From assembly GCF_030408835.1 (NCBI RefSeq), contig NZ_CP047357.1:1-64000 (forward strand): a DNA stretch of 64,000 nucleotides. Reading direction: 5' to 3'. Under the pieces are notes generated by a model. It ran no database searches, was not told the origin of the DNA, and was given only the letters and a program-made list of their open reading frames with translations. Every line of letters begins with the position of its first letter. Position 1 is the stretch's first letter. This stretch comes from Corynebacterium freneyi. Its GTDB lineage: Bacteria; Actinomycetota; Actinomycetes; Mycobacteriales; Mycobacteriaceae. Made by a program: the position numbers and the translations under genes. Of this stretch, positions 45,260 through 54,199 are shown piece by piece.

Positions 45260-46156
45260 TCAGGGTCGGGGGCGTTCGCCGAAAATGGCGCGGCCGACGC
45301 GGACGGTGGTGGCGCCTTCGGCGATGGCGAGTTCGAAGTCGCCGGACATGCCCATCGACAGTTCGTCGAGCGTGACGCCGTCGGGGGCGTTCGGCGTGAG
45401 GCGGTCGCGCAGTTCGCGCAGGGTGGCGAAACACCGGCGCACGTCCTCGTCGCCGTCGGGGGAGGAGGGGTCGGCGATCATGGCCATGGTCATGAAGCCG
45501 CGCAGCCGCAGGTTCGGGTAGGGGCCGTCGGGGCCGAAGTCGGCGACGAACGCTTCGGCGTCGTCGGGTGCGACGCCGGCCTTCTGGGGTTCGTGCGACG
45601 TGTTGACCTGGATGAGCACGTCGAGGGTGCGGCCGGCGTCGCCCGTGGTGCTGCCGGGGTCGCCGGTGGCATTGGCGCCGCCGTCCAGTCGGCGTTGGAG
45701 TGCGGCGGCGACCTTGGGGCGGTCGAGCGCCTGGAACTCGTCGGCGAAGGCCGCCAACTGCCCGGCCTTGTTCGTCTGCAGCGGGCCGATCACCGCCCAG
45801 CGCGGCAGGGGAGTGATCGCAGTAGGGGGTGCATCGGCGGCATCGGTGGAGGCGGCTCCTGCGGCGTCGGCGAAGAACGCAGCCTTCGCGGCCGCCTCCT
45901 GGACGCGGTTTTCGGCGAGCGTCAGGCATCCGGCGTCGCGCAGGGCCGGCCAGTCGGCGAGCACGGCTGCGGCGGGCACCGTCTTGCTCACGGGCAGCAG
46001 GCGGATCTCCGAGGGGTCGCGGCCGGCGGCGCGGGCGGCGTCGCCGATGCGCGCCCGGATCGCGTCGTGGCGGGCGGTGACTTCCGCGGGGCTGGCGGGG
46101 GCCGCTCCCGCAGGGGCGGCGGCACCGGCGGGAGAAGCTGACTCGTTGTGCTCCAT
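45260..46156 (-). CDS. YggS-family PLP-binding protein (PLPHP)
   Basis: It is a PLP homeostasis protein with an alanine-racemase-like barrel. The 298-residue protein has the PLP-lysine in LLPVSKTVP, then ENRVQEA, a HxIGxLQ-type segment (RWAVIGPLQTNKAG) and LSMGMSGDFELAIAEGATTVRVGRAIFG near the end. It is longer than the usual 230-250 residues because of Ala/Asp/Pro-rich insertions (about 85-105) and Gly/Asp/Thr-rich ones (about 160-180). TAGCGT ends 7 nt before the ATG, suggesting a leaderless message. It is divergent from the mannosyltransferase gene. Confidence 0.92.
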   Translation of the reverse strand: MEHNESASPAGAAAPAGAAPASPAEVTARHDAIRARIGDAARAAGRDPSEIRLLPVSKTVPAAAVLADWPALRDAGCLTLAENRVQEAAAKAAFFADAAGAASTDAADAPPTAITPLPRWAVIGPLQTNKAGQLAAFADEFQALDRPKVAAALQRRLDGGANATGDPGSTTGDAGRTLDVLIQVNTSHEPQKAGVAPDDAEAFVADFGPDGPYPNLRLRGFMTMAMIADPSSPDGDEDVRRCFATLRELRDRLTPNAPDGVTLDELSMGMSGDFELAIAEGATTVRVGRAIFGERPRP

Positions 46157-46298
46157 GGTCTCCACGCTACCGCCGCCCCGGTTGCCGCTCGCCCGCCGAT
46201 CGGGCGCTGGGCCGTCTGCCGCAGTGGGGTTCGCGGCATCCGTGGGCCGCCGCGTCTTGCCGACGGGCGCGATCCGGCGGGTGCGGTACGTTCGATTC

Positions 46299-47525
46299 AT
46301 GCTCCAGGATCGATTGATCGCGGTGCCCGATCGGTGGCGCCGTCTTGCGGCCGTCGTCGCCGCCCTCTTCGCCGTTGGCGTAGTCGGCTATCAGATGTAC
46401 CGCGCGGCAACGTATTACATGATGGACGTCGAGGTCTTCCAGGACGCCGGCTGGGCTTTGCGCCGCGGTCGGGACCTGTATTCGGAGGACTTCCCCACGC
46501 GTTCGGGGTACCGCTTCATCTACCCGCCGTTCGCGGCGCTGTTGTTCTATCCCATGACGTGGGCGGGGCCGACGACGCTGCAGATCATCTGGACCGCCGC
46601 GACCATTGCCGCAGTGTGGGCGATGGTGTGGATGGTGGCCACGCGCCTGCGTGTCCCGTCTCCCGCCCTGGTCGCGGGGCTGCTGCTGGGTCCGGCGCTG
46701 CTGCTTGATCCGTTGTGGGAGAACATCAACTTCGGCCAGATCAACGTTTTCCTGGCGTTGCTCGTCGTCGCCGACGTGCTGGGCTTTCTGCCGCGCAAGC
46801 TCCGCGGCCTGGGCATCGGCATCGCCGCGGGCATCAAGATCACGCCGGCGGCGTACGCCCTGATTTTCCTGGTCCGCAAGGATTTCCGGGCGGTGCTGTC
46901 CAGTTTCCTGTGGTTCCTGGTCACGGTCGCCATCGGTTTCGTCATGCGTTTCGACGAGTCCATCTACTTCTGGACCGACGAGTTCTTCGAGGGCAACCGC
47001 GGCGGCGCCCCGACCTACGAGGCCAACCAGGCGTTGTCCGGCCTGCTGGCGCGGGCGACCATCGAGGATCCGGCGTTGAACATCATCGTCATGACGTGCT
47101 TCGTCATCGGGGCGATCCTGGCGGGCATCGCCGCCTTCCGATACGAGCAGCGTGGGCTGCGCGTCGAGTCGCTGGCCGTCGTCGCCCTGGCGGTCTGTTT
47201 CGTCGGCCCGTACACGGTCAGCCACCACTGGTCGATCACCATGATCTTCCTGCCGCTGATCTTCACGCTGCGCCGCCCGTGGCAGGTCGCCCTGGCCATC
47301 GGCTTCTACGTCGCCCATTTCCTGGCGCCCTACGGAACGTTCCCCGGCAATCCCTGGGGCCACGCCCTCAACCCCGCCGAGTGGGTGTGGGGCAACCTGC
47401 AGGGCATCTTCGGCGGCATCGCCTTCGTCGCCTTCATCGTCTGCGCGCTGCGTCCAGCGGATCCGGAGCATGCGCTCGACGGGAATGAGGCGGACGTCGC
47501 AAAGCAGGACCCGGCCCGCAGCTGA
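46299..47525 (+). CDS. GT87-family polyprenol-phosphate-mannose-dependent mannosyltransferase
   Basis: A 408-residue integral membrane glycosyltransferase of the DUF2029/GT87 (GT-C) type has about ten TM helices. The first extracytoplasmic loop has the catalytic-type Asp in MDVEVFQDAGWALRRG, and FIYPPFAALLFYPM follows. Members add alpha-mannose to lipomannan or lipoarabinomannan in Corynebacterineae, so a role in envelope glycolipid assembly is likely. The exact linkage cannot be inferred. TACGTT ends 6 nt before the ATG, which suggests a leaderless transcript. The much longer open frame upstream is antisense to yggS. Confidence 0.88.
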   Translation: MLQDRLIAVPDRWRRLAAVVAALFAVGVVGYQMYRAATYYMMDVEVFQDAGWALRRGRDLYSEDFPTRSGYRFIYPPFAALLFYPMTWAGPTTLQIIWTAATIAAVWAMVWMVATRLRVPSPALVAGLLLGPALLLDPLWENINFGQINVFLALLVVADVLGFLPRKLRGLGIGIAAGIKITPAAYALIFLVRKDFRAVLSSFLWFLVTVAIGFVMRFDESIYFWTDEFFEGNRGGAPTYEANQALSGLLARATIEDPALNIIVMTCFVIGAILAGIAAFRYEQRGLRVESLAVVALAVCFVGPYTVSHHWSITMIFLPLIFTLRRPWQVALAIGFYVAHFLAPYGTFPGNPWGHALNPAEWVWGNLQGIFGGIAFVAFIVCALRPADPEHALDGNEADVAKQDPARS

Positions 47526-47603
47526 CTTTCCTGGGCTGACCGGTCGAAACCGATCGACACCGAACCGGCCGTCCGGAGCTGACCGACCGGGGAGAGCCGC
47601 CGC

Positions 47604-50342
47604 CTACCTGCGCCGGTTGGTGCGCTTCGTCGCCTGCGCGGTCCACGGGTCCTCGGGCCACGGGTGCTTTGGGTAGCGGCCGCGCATCTCGGCCCTGACC
47701 TGGGCGTAGGGGCCGTCCCAGAAGCTGCGCAGATCCTGCGTCACCGCCAACGGACGCCCCGCCGGCGACAGCAGCTGCAGCTGGACGGCCACGCGCCCGT
47801 CGACGAGGGCGGGCGTGTCCGCCAACCCGAAACACTCCTGCAGTTTCGCGGCCAGAACCGGCGGGGCAGACCCTTCCTCCGCCGCAGCACCAACCTCCGG
47901 GTAGTCGACCCGGATGCGCGACCCGCTGGGCACCTCCAGGCGTTCGGGCACGAGTTCGTCGAGGCGGGCGGCCTCCGGCCAGGGCAGCAGGCCGCGCAGC
48001 TGGTCGACGCCGATGGGCCGCAACGTCGGCTCCGTCATCGCCGTCCCGAGCAGTTCCTCCGCCCTCGCGGCCAATCCCGCGTCGCTGACATCCGGCCAGG
48101 GGGAACCGAGTTCGCGGTGCAGCAGGGCAAGCCGCCGACGCAGTACCTCGGCCTCGGCGCCGAACCCGACATGCGTCCGCAACGCCGTCGGGTCGGCGGC
48201 GAACAGGTCCCGCCACGCCCGTCGGCATTGCTCGGCGTCGGGGGCCATCGGATGCGCCCCCAATTCGATCGCCCCGAGCAACTCCCGGCGCCGCGCGGTG
48301 ACCTTCGGTTTGCCGACGCCGCTTCGCGCCTCACCGGAGTGCTTTGCGACGCCGACCTCCTCCACTTCCCTCGCCAACCCCGCGGCGGCCCACGACGCCA
48401 GCTCGCGGGACGCCGGTGCGGCGGCGCGGATGACGGCTCCGGCGCGACCGGCGAGGCGCCCACCGGCCCGGCCGACGTCGGAGACGGCCAACCACTCGTG
48501 GCCGCGCAGCTCCGGGGGAGCGGTGGCGGCGGTACCGCCGGTGAAGAGGTATTCGTCGGAGTCGGCGGAACGTCGCTTCGCGATCCGATCGGGCCAGGCC
48601 AGCGCCGTGACCAGTGCGATCGCATCGGCCTTCGTGTGCGCCGGCACCGACTTCGGCAGCCGATCCATGGTCTCGGAAATTGCGGCCACCGCCGCCGAAT
48701 GTTCCTCGACCAGGCGCTTCAGGCGCGAAGCGTCGGCACCGGAACGGGTGCCGCCACCAGGAGCGCGGGTGAGGTCGCCGCGCGGGGAGTCGTCGAGAAG
48801 CGACACCGCATCCGCCGCTTTCGCCGCGCCCAGCACCGACGCACCCGCCAGCAGCGCACGGCCGAGCCGCGGGTCGACGGGCAGAGCGGCGAGAACGGTG
48901 CCCAGGTCGGTGATGCGCGCGGTGGCCGCAGCCGACGCGGTGGAGATGGTGTTCGCGGCATCGGAGGTGGTCGCGGTCGTGGTGGCGGCTGCGTTTTCGT
49001 CCCCGAGGTCTATGGCCCCCAACGCCGCCAGCGTCGAATGGGCGGCGGCGACGTGGCGGGGCGGGGGAGCGTCGGGAAGCGGCAGTCCGACCGCACCGGG
49101 CGTGCCCCATGCGGCGACGTCGAGCATGGCGCGGGTCAGATCGGCGACGGCGATCTCCGGCGCGGGCCACGCATCCAGGCCGCCCCACTCCGACTCGCCG
49201 ATGCACCGCACCGCCAGGCCCGGGCCCAGGCGGGCGGCGCGACCGGCGCGTTGCTCGGCCGACGACCGCGCGCACGACGTCGTGACCAGCCCCGACATGC
49301 CCCGCGACAGATCCAGACGGGGACCGCGCGACAGGCACGCGTCGACGACGGCCCGCACCCCCGGCACCGTCAGCGACGACTCCGCGATCGCCGTGGACAC
49401 GATGATCCGCCGCGGTCCATCCTGCGACCCGCCCCGGACGACGCGATCCTGTTCGCCGGTGTGCAGCCGACCATGGAGGGCGAGGGCCTCGACGCCGCGC
49501 CCGCCGCCGTCCGGCGCCATCCGCTCCAACGCGCCGACGACGTGCTCGACCTCGCGGACGCCCGGAACGAACACCAGGACGTCGCCGCCGTCCGGCGCAT
49601 CGGCCAACGCCTCCACCGCCTCGCGGGCCACGTGATCCAGAAACTCCCGGGTCACGCCGCGATGATTCAGGCGGGCCACCGACGCCGGCGCCCACCGCAC
49701 CTCCAACGGGTGCAGCACCGAATCTGCGGCGACGACGGGCGCCGGCGCGCCGGGCGTGCCCAACAGACCGGCGAAGCGTGGCGCGTCGACGGTGGCGGAC
49801 ATGGCCACCAGCGTCAGATCATCGCGAAGCTCCCGCAGATCCCGCAGCATGCCCAGCAGAATGTCGGAGTCGAGATTGCGTTCGTGGACCTCGTCGAGGA
49901 CGACGGCCGAGACGCCGGGCAGGTCGCCGTCGCGAAGCAAGCGCCTGGTGATCACGCCGGGAGTGGCGAATTCCACCGATGTTTCCCGTGAAACCTTCCG
50001 ATCTCCGCGCACCGTGTAACCGACCGCACCGCCGAGTTCGACGCCCGCCAGATCCGCCAACCGCCGCGCCGCCGCACGCACCGCCACGCGCCGGGGAGCC
50101 GTCACGATCACCCGGCCGCCGCCCTCGCCGCCATTCGCCCCCGCACCACCGGCCGCCGCCACATGATTGGCCACCACCGGCGGCACCACCGTCGTCTTGC
50201 CCGTGCCCGGCGGAGCCTGCACGACGGCCACCCCACCGGCCAGAGCCTCGTCCAGATCCCCCGCCACCGCGGCGAACGGCAACCCCGCGCCGATGGCGGT
50301 GACGTCGAAAAGCAAAGAACCCGAAGAACGCTGGCAGGTCAT
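47604..50342 (-). CDS. hrpB: ATP-dependent helicase HrpB
   Basis: A DEAH/RHA-type helicase of 912 residues. Motif I is APPGTGKTTVVPP near residue 46, the DExH box is LDEVHERNLDSD, motif III is AMSATVDAPRF, and motifs in the second RecA domain include VSTAIAESSLTVPGV and the QRAGRAAR box. A helicase-associated C-terminal region and the HrpB-specific domain follow. Cellular role is not established. Rare AT-ending codons in a KVSRETS segment create a parS-like sequence (49980-49995). It is convergent with the mannosyltransferase gene. The frame opens 39 nt further upstream, but MTCQRSS is the likely start. Confidence 0.92.
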   Translation of the reverse strand: MTCQRSSGSLLFDVTAIGAGLPFAAVAGDLDEALAGGVAVVQAPPGTGKTTVVPPVVANHVAAAGGAGANGGEGGGRVIVTAPRRVAVRAAARRLADLAGVELGGAVGYTVRGDRKVSRETSVEFATPGVITRRLLRDGDLPGVSAVVLDEVHERNLDSDILLGMLRDLRELRDDLTLVAMSATVDAPRFAGLLGTPGAPAPVVAADSVLHPLEVRWAPASVARLNHRGVTREFLDHVAREAVEALADAPDGGDVLVFVPGVREVEHVVGALERMAPDGGGRGVEALALHGRLHTGEQDRVVRGGSQDGPRRIIVSTAIAESSLTVPGVRAVVDACLSRGPRLDLSRGMSGLVTTSCARSSAEQRAGRAARLGPGLAVRCIGESEWGGLDAWPAPEIAVADLTRAMLDVAAWGTPGAVGLPLPDAPPPRHVAAAHSTLAALGAIDLGDENAAATTTATTSDAANTISTASAAATARITDLGTVLAALPVDPRLGRALLAGASVLGAAKAADAVSLLDDSPRGDLTRAPGGGTRSGADASRLKRLVEEHSAAVAAISETMDRLPKSVPAHTKADAIALVTALAWPDRIAKRRSADSDEYLFTGGTAATAPPELRGHEWLAVSDVGRAGGRLAGRAGAVIRAAAPASRELASWAAAGLAREVEEVGVAKHSGEARSGVGKPKVTARRRELLGAIELGAHPMAPDAEQCRRAWRDLFAADPTALRTHVGFGAEAEVLRRRLALLHRELGSPWPDVSDAGLAARAEELLGTAMTEPTLRPIGVDQLRGLLPWPEAARLDELVPERLEVPSGSRIRVDYPEVGAAAEEGSAPPVLAAKLQECFGLADTPALVDGRVAVQLQLLSPAGRPLAVTQDLRSFWDGPYAQVRAEMRGRYPKHPWPEDPWTAQATKRTNRRR
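49980..49995. other. parS-like ParB-binding site inside hrpB
   Basis: TGTTTCCCGTGAAACC matches the bacterial parS palindrome TGTTTCACGTGAAACA at 14 of 16 positions. On the coding strand it reads GTT TCA CGG GAA ACA, several codons that are unusual in this high-GC gene, as if the DNA sequence rather than the codons were conserved. parS clusters near the origin in C. glutamicum. I found no second copy in the window. Confidence 0.55.
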
Positions 50343-50441
50343 GGCCCCAAGCATGCCAGCAGCCCCGCAAAGCGAAACCACCCCTTCACAGGGGCCCGGA
50401 AACGGACGCGGCTTTCACGGGCAAACGTAGAATCGGGGGCG

Positions 50442-51242
50442 ATGGACATCATCGACAGCCACTTCCACATCATCGGGGCCCGCGACCTGCAGCCGGAAAA
50501 GGCCTTCGCGCCGCCCCCGTTCACCGTGGACCGGTACCTACAACTCACCGACCGCATGGCCGACGCCGACCGATGGTCGCGCGTCATCGGCGGCGTCGTC
50601 GTCGGCGGATCAGCGCAAACCCGCGAAGAAACCCTCGCCGAAGCCCTGGAGGAACTGGAAATCGAGGCCCGGTCGCGCGGATTCGCCCGCGACGAGGGGC
50701 GCAACTTCATCGGCATCATCACCGGCACCACCGACCTCGGCGCCGACCGCGTGCTCGAACTCGATGCGAAGGGCATCCGCGGCATCCGCTTCAACCTGTT
50801 CAAGGGCCAGGAAATCGCCGTCGGCGACCTGGAAAACCTCGCCCGCAAGGTCCACGACCTCGCCGGATGGACCACCGAGGTGTACTTCGACGTCTCCTCC
50901 CGCCCCGAAGTCGCCGACCTGCTGCCGGACCTGCCCGCCGTGGCCATCGACCACCTGGGCATGTCCGCGCCCGGCGTCGACCGCGTCGTCGAACTCGCCG
51001 GCGAAGGCGTGCGCGTCAAGGCCTCCGGGTTCGGCCGCCTGGAATTCGCCGTCGCCGACGCACTGGAACGCATCCACGCCGCCAACCCCCGCGCCCTGAT
51101 GTTCGGCACCGACCTGCCCGGCACCCACGCCGCCCGCCGCTTCGACCGCAGCGACGTCGACGTCATCCTCGACGTCCTCGGCGAATGGGAGATGCCGCGG
51201 GTCATGCGCGACAACTCCCTGGCGTTCCACAAGTTCGACTAG
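50442..51242 (+). CDS. Amidohydrolase family protein (TIM-barrel metal-dependent hydrolase)
   Basis: A 266-residue protein of the amidohydrolase_2 type, with the HxH metal motif in IDSHFHII at the N-terminus, LAVAIDHLGM-like strand residues (VAIDHLGMSAPG) and MFGTDLPGTHAARRF with the late Asp. Relatives include 2-pyrone-4,6-dicarboxylate lactonase and ACMSD-type decarboxylases. Substrate unknown. TAGAAT ends 8 nt before the ATG, suggesting leaderless transcription. The open frame upstream overlaps hrpB and is not used. Confidence 0.86.
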   Translation: MDIIDSHFHIIGARDLQPEKAFAPPPFTVDRYLQLTDRMADADRWSRVIGGVVVGGSAQTREETLAEALEELEIEARSRGFARDEGRNFIGIITGTTDLGADRVLELDAKGIRGIRFNLFKGQEIAVGDLENLARKVHDLAGWTTEVYFDVSSRPEVADLLPDLPAVAIDHLGMSAPGVDRVVELAGEGVRVKASGFGRLEFAVADALERIHAANPRALMFGTDLPGTHAARRFDRSDVDVILDVLGEWEMPRVMRDNSLAFHKFD

Positions 51243-51294
51243 GGGTCGCATTCCCGCGGGGCCGCGATCCGGGGCGGGGAGTAGTGTTCGTGGC

Positions 51295-52188
51295 ATGCGT
51301 GACTTGAGTCGCTTCGCCTGGCTGTCGGTGGCGGCGGCGATCGTGACCATCGCTCTGAAAACGACCGGCTACTTCGTCACCGGCTCCGTCGGTCTGCTGT
51401 CCGACGCCGCCGAATCACTGGTCAATCTCGTGGCCGCGGTGGTGGCGCTGGTGGTGCTGAAGGTCATCGCCAAACCCGCCGACGACGACCACGAATTCGG
51501 CCATTCGAAGGCCGAGTACTTCTCCGCCGGGCTGGAGGGGGCGATGATCCTCGTCGCTTCCGGCTTCATCATCGCCGCATCGATCGGCCGACTGCTCGAC
51601 CCGCAGCCCATCGAGCAGATCGGCCTCGGCCTGATCCTCAGCGTCGTCGCCTCGGTGGTCAACCTCGTCGTCGCGATCATCCTCATCCGCGCCGGCCGGA
51701 CCCACCGGTCCATCACGCTGACCGCCGACGGCAAGCACCTCATGACCGACCTGTGGACCTCCGCCGGCGTCGTCGCCGCCGTGTTCCTCGTGTGGCTCAC
51801 CCAATGGTGGTGGCTCGACCCAGTCATCGCGCTGCTGGTGGCCCTGAACATCCTGATCACCGGGTACAAACTGCTCATGGAAGCCGGCGGCGGCCTGATG
51901 GACAGGGCGATGGACGGCGCCGACCGCGCCGACGTCGACCGCATCCTCGACTCCCACCGCGACCCGGCCCGCAACATCGACGTCCACGAAATCCGCACCC
52001 GCGTCTCCGGCCGCCAGGAATTCATCGAATTCCACGTCCTCGTCCCCGGCAAATGGTCCGTCGAACACGGCCACGACATCCTCCACGCGATGGAAGACGA
52101 CCTCCGCGACCGGTTCCCCGGCGTCCACATTTCCTCCCACCTCGAGCCCATCGAGGACGAACGCGCCTACGACGACGTCGACCTGTGA
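51295..52188 (+). CDS. Cation diffusion facilitator transporter
   Basis: A 297-residue divalent-metal/proton antiporter with six TM helices. Metal-site residues are seen in GLLSDAAESLVNL (TM2) and DLWTSAGVV (TM5, HLMTDLWTS). HEFGHSKAEYFSAGLEG follows TM2, and a cytoplasmic C-terminal domain with HEIRTRVSG and FIEFHVLVPG ends the protein. It is probably a Zn, Fe or Mn exporter. TAGTGT ends 7 nt before the ATG, suggesting a leaderless message. A 243-bp gap with a GlxR-like site follows. Confidence 0.93.
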   Translation: MRDLSRFAWLSVAAAIVTIALKTTGYFVTGSVGLLSDAAESLVNLVAAVVALVVLKVIAKPADDDHEFGHSKAEYFSAGLEGAMILVASGFIIAASIGRLLDPQPIEQIGLGLILSVVASVVNLVVAIILIRAGRTHRSITLTADGKHLMTDLWTSAGVVAAVFLVWLTQWWWLDPVIALLVALNILITGYKLLMEAGGGLMDRAMDGADRADVDRILDSHRDPARNIDVHEIRTRVSGRQEFIEFHVLVPGKWSVEHGHDILHAMEDDLRDRFPGVHISSHLEPIEDERAYDDVDL

Positions 52189-52320
52189 CCGCCCCGGTCA
52201 CGGGCCCCGCGACGGGGTCACCCGGCCCCGGGCACCACGGCGCCGCCGCCGACCCCGGTGCCGGGCCGACACGCGGAACGTCGCAAAGCAACCCCGTTTT
52301 CGCCATTTGCGCGAAACCCC

Positions 52321-52348
52321 TGTGACTGCGCTCACCCGGTCCTAAACT
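52321..52348 (+). promoter_or_regulatory. GlxR/CRP-like site and promoter of the alpha/beta hydrolase gene
   Basis: TGTGA-CTGCGC-TCACC (52321-52336) matches the CRP/GlxR half-sites at 9 of 10 positions. It ends 6 bp before TAAACT (52343-52348), a plausible -10. A site overlapping the -35 would be expected to repress. GlxR is the cAMP-dependent global regulator of C. glutamicum. Confidence 0.55.
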
Positions 52349-52431
52349 CGCGGACGGAACGCCCGCGAAGGGCCCACGAACAGTCATGCGCGCCCCGCCG
52401 CCACTGCGCCGCCGGGGCAGGGAAGGACGAA

Positions 52432-53334
52432 ATGTACCCCGAGATCAGCCCCCAGGAGTCCGCGCCCCGGCCCCGCCGGGATGTGATCATCCCCGCCGCC
52501 GACGGTCTGCTGCTGCGCGGCACCGTTTTCCGGCCGCAGGACAACCCCGGGGCGATTCGGGGCGTCATCACGGTTCACGGCGGCACCGGCGTGCCGGAGG
52601 GTTTCTACCACCGCTTCGCCGAGTACGTCGCCAACCAGGGCATCGCCGTGGTCACCTACGCCTACCGCGGCACCGGCCGGTCGGGCATGAAGTCCGACCC
52701 GGAAAACGCCGACATCCGCATGTCCGACTGGATCACCGAAGATGTCCGCGGCGTCATCGGCTGGGCGCACGACGAGTTCGAGGGCGTGCCGCACTTCGCC
52801 GTGGGCCACGCGGTCGGCGGCCACGGCATCGCCTACGCCGGCCCGGAGGGCACGTTCGATGCGGCGGCGCTGGTCAACTGCCGCGGCATGCGCATCTCCA
52901 AGGTGCCGTCGCTGGTGGGCAAGATCCGCGCGTTCGCGCTGTTCAACATCATCGGCCCGATTTCGGCGACGCTGACCGGCCACATCCCTGCGTCGCGGTG
53001 GAAGCTGACGCAGGAGCCGCCGCTGGGCGTCATGCGCCAGTGGGCGTCGTGGGCGCGGAAGAACGACTACTTCTTCTCCGACCCGGAGTTCGACTTCGCC
53101 GCCCGTTTCGCCCGTGCGACGCAGCCGTTCCTGTCGATCCGAATCCCGGACGATTACTGGACGGAGGAGTCGTCGGCGGATCTGATCACGGATCGTCTGA
53201 CGGGTTCGGCCGGCGTCGAGAAGCGTCAGGCCCGCCCCGCGCGCGGCCAGGGCGTCGGCTACGGCGGGTACTTCCGCAAGGGCCACGAGAAGGAGTGGGA
53301 CGAGCTGATCGAGTGGTTCGAGTCGAAGGTGTAG
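52432..53334 (+). CDS. Alpha/beta hydrolase-fold protein lacking the nucleophile serine
   Basis: A 300-residue protein from ATG 52432 with a GGGAAGGA site. It resembles COG4757-type hydrolases: VITVHGGTGVPEGFYHRFAEYVANQG, then YRGTGRSG, and a late His-containing GYFRKGHEKEW. The nucleophile elbow reads VGHAVGGHG, with Ala in the place of the usual Ser. If correct, it cannot use the standard hydrolase mechanism and may be a binding protein or use another chemistry. A terminator follows. Confidence 0.83.
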   Translation: MYPEISPQESAPRPRRDVIIPAADGLLLRGTVFRPQDNPGAIRGVITVHGGTGVPEGFYHRFAEYVANQGIAVVTYAYRGTGRSGMKSDPENADIRMSDWITEDVRGVIGWAHDEFEGVPHFAVGHAVGGHGIAYAGPEGTFDAAALVNCRGMRISKVPSLVGKIRAFALFNIIGPISATLTGHIPASRWKLTQEPPLGVMRQWASWARKNDYFFSDPEFDFAARFARATQPFLSIRIPDDYWTEESSADLITDRLTGSAGVEKRQARPARGQGVGYGGYFRKGHEKEWDELIEWFESKV

Positions 53335-53359
53335 TCCCAGGTCAGGCTTGTGCTTGACG

Positions 53360-53390
53360 ACGCCCGGCGTGGTTCGCGCCGGGCGTTTTC
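53360..53390 (+). terminator. Terminator after the alpha/beta hydrolase gene
   Basis: A 10-bp stem, ACGCCCGGCG / CGCCGGGCGT, is followed by TTTTC. The dispersed motif (53352-53362) overlaps its left edge. Confidence 0.85.
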
Positions 53391-53420
53391 CCGTCTTCGG
53401 CCCCGAGTGCGTTCGCCGCG

Positions 53421-54146
53421 CTATTCGTCCCAGAGGCCGGAGCAGCCGCGGCGCCACGATCCGGCGAGGTGGCCGTCGACCATGCCGATGGCCTCCATCA
53501 ACGCGTGCGCGGTCGTCGGCCCGACGAACCGGAAACCGCGTTTCTTCAGTGTCTTCGCCAGCGACGTTGCCGCAGGTGAAGTGGCCGGAATCTCCTCGAC
53601 GGTGGTGGGTCGCGGCGTCGTCTCCGGCAGGTGCGACCAAATCAGCGCCGGCAGGCCGCGGGCGGGCGGGGGGAGACCGGCTCGTCGTAAAGCGGTGCGC
53701 ACATGCGGGGGCAGCTCGTCGGGCAGGGCCCGCGGATCGTCGGCGTCCCGGAGCGTGACGACGGCCCGCGCATTGCCCACCGCCGCCACGATCTTGGCCC
53801 TGTTGCGAACGATGCGGGCATCGGCGACGGCCGCGGCGACTGCGGCGTCATCCATCGCGGCGACGCGGTCGGGGTCGAAGCCGTGGAAAACGTCGCGGAA
53901 CGCCGGGCGTTTGGCCAAGATGACGTCCCACGACAGGCCCGCCTGAAACGCCTCGAGGCTCAGGCGCTCGAACAGCCCCGTTTCGTCGAGGATCGGCTCG
54001 CCCCATTCGGAGTCGTAGTACGCCAGCAGGCGTTCGTTGCCCAGCGCCCACGGCGTGCGCGGGCGACCGTCCGGGCCGATGGCGGGGCCGGTGCCGGGGG
54101 AGGAGCCGGCCGCGTCGGGGGAGGTGCGTGGGGCGTCGTCGGGCAT
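53421..54146 (-). CDS. tag: DNA-3-methyladenine glycosylase I-like protein
   Basis: It is a base-excision glycosylase of the Tag/HhH family, 241 residues long. Family segments are present: PWALGNERLLAYYDSEWGEP, LSLEAFQAGLSWDVIL with the catalytic-region Glu, NRAKIVAAVGNARA, and LKKRGFRFVGPTTAHALMEAIGMV. Compared with E. coli Tag, three of the four zinc-snap ligands appear replaced (Cys4 to Thr, His17 to Tyr, Cys179 to Ser), and only the His near the end is kept. An unusual N-terminal tail of about 30 residues and internal Pro-rich insertions are present. TACCAT ends 6 nt before the ATG. Confidence 0.86.
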   Translation of the reverse strand: MPDDAPRTSPDAAGSSPGTGPAIGPDGRPRTPWALGNERLLAYYDSEWGEPILDETGLFERLSLEAFQAGLSWDVILAKRPAFRDVFHGFDPDRVAAMDDAAVAAAVADARIVRNRAKIVAAVGNARAVVTLRDADDPRALPDELPPHVRTALRRAGLPPPARGLPALIWSHLPETTPRPTTVEEIPATSPAATSLAKTLKKRGFRFVGPTTAHALMEAIGMVDGHLAGSWRRGCSGLWDE

Positions 54147-54199
54147 GGGCCGATGGTACGTGCCGGGACGGCGAACCTACGGGAGCGTAAGCTGTGAGC

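Noticed and set aside
45600..46298. Upstream extension of the mannosyltransferase frame
   Set aside because: It is antisense to yggS. The membrane protein has a good ATG with a promoter hexamer directly before it.
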